NCBI RefSeq assembly: GCF_000722545.1
Contig: NZ_JNVM01000059.1
Coordinates: 1-47,005 of the forward strand
Length of the DNA: 47,005 nt
From: Paenibacillus tyrphae
Lineage (GTDB): Bacteria > Bacillota > Bacilli > Paenibacillales > NBRC-103111
Direction: 5' to 3'
Part shown: positions 43,220-47,005 of the stretch, piece after piece
Layout: each line of letters starts with the position of its first letter
Numbering within the stretch: the stretch's first letter is position 1
Translations under genes and position numbers: made by a program
The notes under the pieces: generated by a model
Told to the model about the DNA's origin: nothing
What the model saw: the letters and a program-made list of their open reading frames with translations, nothing else
The model's database searches: none

Positions 43220-46081
43220 TTAAGTCGCATGACACTTAATAATACTATTAATTAAATCGAACAGTGGTTTGAAGCCTATAAACGTTTCTTCATCTAAGTC
43301 CTCTCTCTCCTCAATACTACGTGCAAACATAGTCTTACACGAGGATTCACTTATTACTTCAAAGTAAAACAAATCATTTAGAGTATCATAGTCTTCTTCA
43401 TTAATGTACTTTTTGTTATTTACTACATACTCGAGAGTATTAATTCTACCTATACTCATCTTTCTTAAAATTTTATATTCTTCAAGTAATTCTCTGCTGT
43501 ATAAAAACTCGATTTCTCCATTTTCATACTCTTCAAACTTTTTATTAATATGCGGTAATAAGAGAATATAATATTGTCTATTTTTATCATGGTCATTATG
43601 ATACATTCTTAAATAGACCCCATCGATTTCTTGCATTGATTTTTTAAATTCTTTCGCTACTTTTATTCCTTTTTCATCGTGGTCAAGAATACATATTATT
43701 ATTTTATCACGAAGCATATCTACAGGGTATGATATTAAGAACTGTTTGAAATTATTAGCTCCGTTTATCGGATACATATCAAATGGAAGATCCGTTTTCA
43801 ATAATTTTTTCCAAGCCGTTTCAATATGAATTCTATCGGTTTCTCCTTCTGTCAACACGATAAAATCTTTCTTGCTCTCTGTGACTTCTTTGAACTTTGT
43901 TTTAAGCTCTTCTTCTTTAGACTCATCAAATACAGTAGCATTGTAGTTCATTAAATAATTAAAGTTGTGTACAGATTGAATAGACTTAGTGTATTGCTTT
44001 ACACAAAATTCAATGAATATATTTACAAAATCCTCATAAATGTCACCGCAATTAAATTCAACTATTCTTGTATCATTAAAGTTCTTAAAAAACTTCATCC
44101 AATAACAACTTCCCCAACATTTATTCGCTTTTCCATATTCCATATCAATCAATCCAATTCCATAAATCCCACTATTTGTACAGTATTTACTTTGATGCCG
44201 ACTTCCCGTATAACTACCTTCATTAAATTGCCAACAACTGTGTTTTCGTCTTAATCTCATTTCTCTACCAGTAGTATTACATGATCTGGACATATCGCAT
44301 TTATTGGGTTCTAAAGCGTCACAGGGTAGACAACCTGTACAAAAATAATAATAACCGAACTTATTTATACACTCTCTCAAAAAGACATTTAGCTTTCTAG
44401 CTTTAAAATATTCATTTACCACAAGATTACCCAAATTATCTTCCTTATGATCATCTCCTGAATCTTTTGCTAAATACTCAGTATATGACGTAACTAGTAA
44501 ATTCCTAAGATTAAGACTCCCAGAAAAGCCAAACATATTAGAGCCTACTCTTCTCCAAAATGCCTCTTGAGTCCTACCATGTGAAATACTAAAGTTTCTA
44601 TTTAAATTCTCTTGAGCTTTAAGAATCATTGTATTTAACTTATCTTGAATCCTATTTTTGTTTAAAATAAAACATTGTGTAAGCTGTTGTGACAATTCTT
44701 CTCTGTCTATGTTGTCAGATGCTACACCGTAGTTATCATTCTTAAGAATTGAAACAAGGATATTTTTGAAATATTTTATATTATTTCCTTGAGCAACTCT
44801 TCTATTTTCACTATCTTCAATTTCGTATGTACCCATGAAGTAAGAAATATTATTAAAAATACATTCTTTTCTATATCCAGCAACATCTGCGCTATAATAG
44901 TCTTTAAGAATATCGTAAAAATCATCTTTTATTTTATTTGAGTTATTTTTAATAAAGTTCCTTTTTACACTTTTTAACTCCTCATTATCTAGCAGGCATA
45001 ATTTTCTTCTGACTTGACTTTTTGCGTAAAGGTCATATTTTGTATAAACAATTTGCGGAATGATACTCCGTTTCGCTTCGATTAAAGCTTTAAAGCGTTC
45101 GTTCGTACTAGGGGCTTTTCCAACCATTGGGGTTATAAAAATAACGGAATCTATGTCTCGGAATTCATCATTAAGTATCCCAGCTAAACGTTCTTTAATA
45201 TTTTCTACTATAATATTTCCCATTAAATCTCCAGCATGGTCTAATCCATACGTGTCCACGAGTTTTATCTTCTTTATGCCTACACTACTACAGATTTGAG
45301 CATAATCTTTATTCAATCTCAGTTCCACGGCAATACTTTTCACTATCCCTGATAATGAAATAATATCTGTACCTTCTAAAAATTCACACATGGTTGCTTT
45401 TTTTATGCAGTATGTAAGAAGCAAACTTGTGTTGTCATTCAAGTTAAATTTTAGTTGAGAAATTTCTTCTTTTGAATTATTTTCATATGTGTCCGTTTCG
45501 GATAATTTGAATAACTCGATAAACAAATTTGTTTTTCTGGTGATTTCCTCATATATATCCTCAACTTTTTTCGTAATTAGCAGGAGAAATTGCTCAAAAT
45601 CTACTATGTTTTCAATATCATCCTGAGCTATTAAGTTACCCATATTTTCTGGCAATCCAAATTCAGTAAGATTAATAAACTCATCATTTATTAAATCTTT
45701 ATTGCATATTTTTCTTAAAATATCATATTTTTCTGATTTCCACATACTATCTTTTTCACTTGAGACTAATTTCACATTTTGTTTTATAATATAATCATTC
45801 GTAATACCTAAATCAGCCGATCTAGGGGACAAACCATATTTCTTCATTATTTTTGAGCATTGTTTCTCAGTAAACTCTTCCTTGTTATAAAAGCTAACAG
45901 TAACCTTATTCTCATCGTTCTCTTTATAAGTAAAGTTATAAAATCCATTGCATCTTGTAGTCTGGCCTTCTCCGCTAATATTCAATAAATTCGCAGCACT
46001 TTCCTCGCAGAATGTGCGAATAAACGAAGATTTCCCGGATTCTGAATCTCCTACAACTAAGAAGCTTAAGCTATCTCTCAT
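43220..46081 (-). CDS. P-loop GTPase fused to a C-terminal TOPRIM domain, 953 aa
   Basis: The N-terminal GTPase starts at once with FLVVGDSESGKSSFIRTF (P loop, residues 8-25). A G3-like DTYGLDHAG lies near residue 275 and a G4-like TKYD near 347. A Cys-rich middle (about 580-660) has FCTGCLPCD, NKCDMSRSC, HSCW and CWGSC, probably metal-binding. A TOPRIM domain follows: IVLTEGETDRIHIETAW near 740 with the Glu, then CILDHDEKGIKVAK near 794 with DxD. TOPRIM domains of this kind are the nuclease part of OLD/GajA-type proteins, which pair with an ABC ATPase; here the partner is a GTPase. An excellent GGAGG lies seven bases before the ATG. It sits 53 bases after a decayed mrr restriction gene, so a phage-defence role is inferred. 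I do not recognise a named family. Confidence 0.8.
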   Translation of the reverse strand: MRDSLSFLVVGDSESGKSSFIRTFCEESAANLLNISGEGQTTRCNGFYNFTYKENDENKVTVSFYNKEEFTEKQCSKIMKKYGLSPRSADLGITNDYIIKQNVKLVSSEKDSMWKSEKYDILRKICNKDLINDEFINLTEFGLPENMGNLIAQDDIENIVDFEQFLLLITKKVEDIYEEITRKTNLFIELFKLSETDTYENNSKEEISQLKFNLNDNTSLLLTYCIKKATMCEFLEGTDIISLSGIVKSIAVELRLNKDYAQICSSVGIKKIKLVDTYGLDHAGDLMGNIIVENIKERLAGILNDEFRDIDSVIFITPMVGKAPSTNERFKALIEAKRSIIPQIVYTKYDLYAKSQVRRKLCLLDNEELKSVKRNFIKNNSNKIKDDFYDILKDYYSADVAGYRKECIFNNISYFMGTYEIEDSENRRVAQGNNIKYFKNILVSILKNDNYGVASDNIDREELSQQLTQCFILNKNRIQDKLNTMILKAQENLNRNFSISHGRTQEAFWRRVGSNMFGFSGSLNLRNLLVTSYTEYLAKDSGDDHKEDNLGNLVVNEYFKARKLNVFLRECINKFGYYYFCTGCLPCDALEPNKCDMSRSCNTTGREMRLRRKHSCWQFNEGSYTGSRHQSKYCTNSGIYGIGLIDMEYGKANKCWGSCYWMKFFKNFNDTRIVEFNCGDIYEDFVNIFIEFCVKQYTKSIQSVHNFNYLMNYNATVFDESKEEELKTKFKEVTESKKDFIVLTEGETDRIHIETAWKKLLKTDLPFDMYPINGANNFKQFLISYPVDMLRDKIIICILDHDEKGIKVAKEFKKSMQEIDGVYLRMYHNDHDKNRQYYILLLPHINKKFEEYENGEIEFLYSRELLEEYKILRKMSIGRINTLEYVVNNKKYINEEDYDTLNDLFYFEVISESSCKTMFARSIEEREDLDEETFIGFKPLFDLINSIIKCHAT

Positions 46082-46134
46082 ATTAGTTCCTCCAATGATT
46101 ACACCTGATAAATCTAACTTGTATATTTCAAAAT

Positions 46135-46770
46135 TTATTCCACATCAAAATAATCTGTATCAATCTTTTTCAATTCGTACACTGCACTAGTGGAAACACC
46201 AAGATTGTAATCGATCATTAACTCTGATAGCTGCACTCCATCTATTAATACAACTTTATTATCAATTAAAGTGACGTAATCCTTCGTTCCTTAGAGAATG
46301 TCGATGTCGTTATGAATACTCCTTTTCTTGCCTTTTGACCCTGTAGCGCTCCAACAAATTTCTGGATTTTAGGCCTTCCTACTACACCTTCCCAACGCTT
46401 CGCCTGAATGTATATAACATCTAATCCGAGGCGGTCTTCCTTGATAATTCCATCAATGCCCTCGTCTCCGCTCTGACCAACTACTTGCCCTGCATCCGAA
46501 CGAGAACCGCCATATCCCATCTTGACGAGCAATTCAACTACTATTTTTTCAAAAAACTGAGGCGATCCAGCTTTTAACCTAGAAAAAATCTCACTATTCT
46601 CTACGAATGGTTTCATAGCTATATTCTAGTATCTCAGCAGGCGTCTTTGTTTCAGTTTCAGACACTGTGATATCATCAACCCCCATTGTTGAGCCTGTAG
46701 TTGACTTTGCTGAATGAAACTCAACAAATACAGGGATTTGTTTCAAATACGATTTACAAATTTCGGCTTC
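46135..46770 (-). pseudogene. mrr: Mrr-family restriction endonuclease, truncated and frameshifted
   Basis: Minus strand pieces: TPAEILEYSYETIRRE (frame 1); a frame change near 46600; then SPQFFEKIVVELLVKMGYGG, GQSGDEGIDGIIKEDRLGLD and VIYIQAKRWEGVVGRPKI, the Mrr catalytic domain with D and QxK; ITTSTFSKE; a second frame change near 46285; and the typical Mrr ending VVLIDGVQLSELMIDYNLGV then YELKKIDTDYFDVE up to the stop at 46135. The N-terminal winged-helix domain is missing, cut by the IS630 fragment at about 46771. It once cut methylated foreign DNA as a type IV enzyme; it should be inactive now. Confidence 0.85.
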
Positions 46771-47005
46771 TGCAGATGAGCGGAATTTCAGGATCGTAGG
46801 GGAGCGCATAGGTCTCCAGAATGTCCTCCATCCGCGCGACAAATTCACTGCTGGATTTGGCCGGAATACACCATTGTTTCTTTAGATGAGGCTTAAGTTT
46901 CGTTTTTTTAACGTCGTGCGAATCGTCTCTCGACGGAATCCAGAATATTCAGTTCGATCACCCGGCGAGTCAACAGACGTATTGTCCAGCGCGCATAACC
47001 TTGAG
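46771..47005 (-). pseudogene. IS630-family transposase fragment (right, inverted copy)
   Basis: The reverse complement of 46775-47005 matches 1-228 almost base for base. Differences include ACAATACG for ACCATACG near the outer end, seven As against six in the poly-A run, and one extra A in AGTGAATTTG. It carries the N-terminal part of the transposase only and joins mrr sequence near 46771. With the left copy it forms an inverted repeat of about 230 bases at the two window ends. Relative to a standard IS630 reading the frame is still broken, so this copy is dead too. Confidence 0.85.

Noticed and set aside
46594..46848. 84-codon frame as an independent protein
   Set aside because: Its first part is out-of-frame IS630 sequence and its last part is the N-terminal piece of broken mrr; a chance fusion frame.
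1..47005. CRISPR array
   Set aside because: No regularly spaced identical repeats; the only close repeats are the two copies near 42.9 kb.

Overview
The window reads as an accessory region of a low-GC Gram-positive spore-former of the Paenibacillus/Brevibacillus/Bacillus type. The evidence is low G+C, AGGAG-type ribosome binding sites with frequent TTG and GTG starts, Paenibacillus-style NRPS architecture, a LoaP-type antiterminator and a BmrCD-type exporter. No housekeeping gene is present, so the genus is inferred. The two window ends carry inverted copies of the same decayed IS630-family transposase.

Layout: 1-1130 holds IS630 and IS66 remnants. From about 36.1 kb down to 1.2 kb runs one long minus-strand biosynthetic operon. 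In transcription order it contains: loaP-like antiterminator; structured leader; NRPS-1 (starter C, A for Asn, T, E); type II thioesterase; NRPS-2 (C-A-T-C); NRPS-3 (partial C, A for Ser, T, C, A for Gly split by a luciferase-like monooxygenase, T, E, C, T without an A domain, C); asparagine synthetase; BtrH-like protein; free carrier protein; luciferase-like monooxygenase; GNAT-like protein; heterodimeric ABC exporter; stand-alone A-T didomain; a second luciferase-like monooxygenase; and, after a gap, another BtrH-like protein. Upstream (36.2-41 kb) are a decayed Sfp-type phosphopantetheinyl transferase, an IS630 remnant, a second free carrier protein overlapping an AraC regulator, and a divergent third BtrH-like gene. 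From 41.4 to 43 kb is a graveyard of insertions (IS3 piece, possible group II intron piece, broken zinc-ribbon gene) ending at a tmRNA-like 3' end. From 43.2 to 46.8 kb is a possible defence locus: a GTPase-TOPRIM fusion and a decayed Mrr restriction gene.

Proposed logic: the chain starts as an N-fatty-acyl-D-Asn unit, with AsnB supplying Asn, and is extended with an unassigned residue, Ser and an oxidised Gly. One module has no adenylation domain. The free carrier proteins, luciferase-like oxygenases and BtrH-like proteins recall how butirosin makes and transfers a carrier-bound hydroxy amino acyl group, so they may build and deliver a tailored acyl unit in trans. No chain-terminating thioesterase or reductase domain is visible. 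LoaP plus the hairpin-rich leader probably allows transcription of the roughly 35 kb operon, and the BmrCD-like pair probably exports the product. The product is not one I can name.
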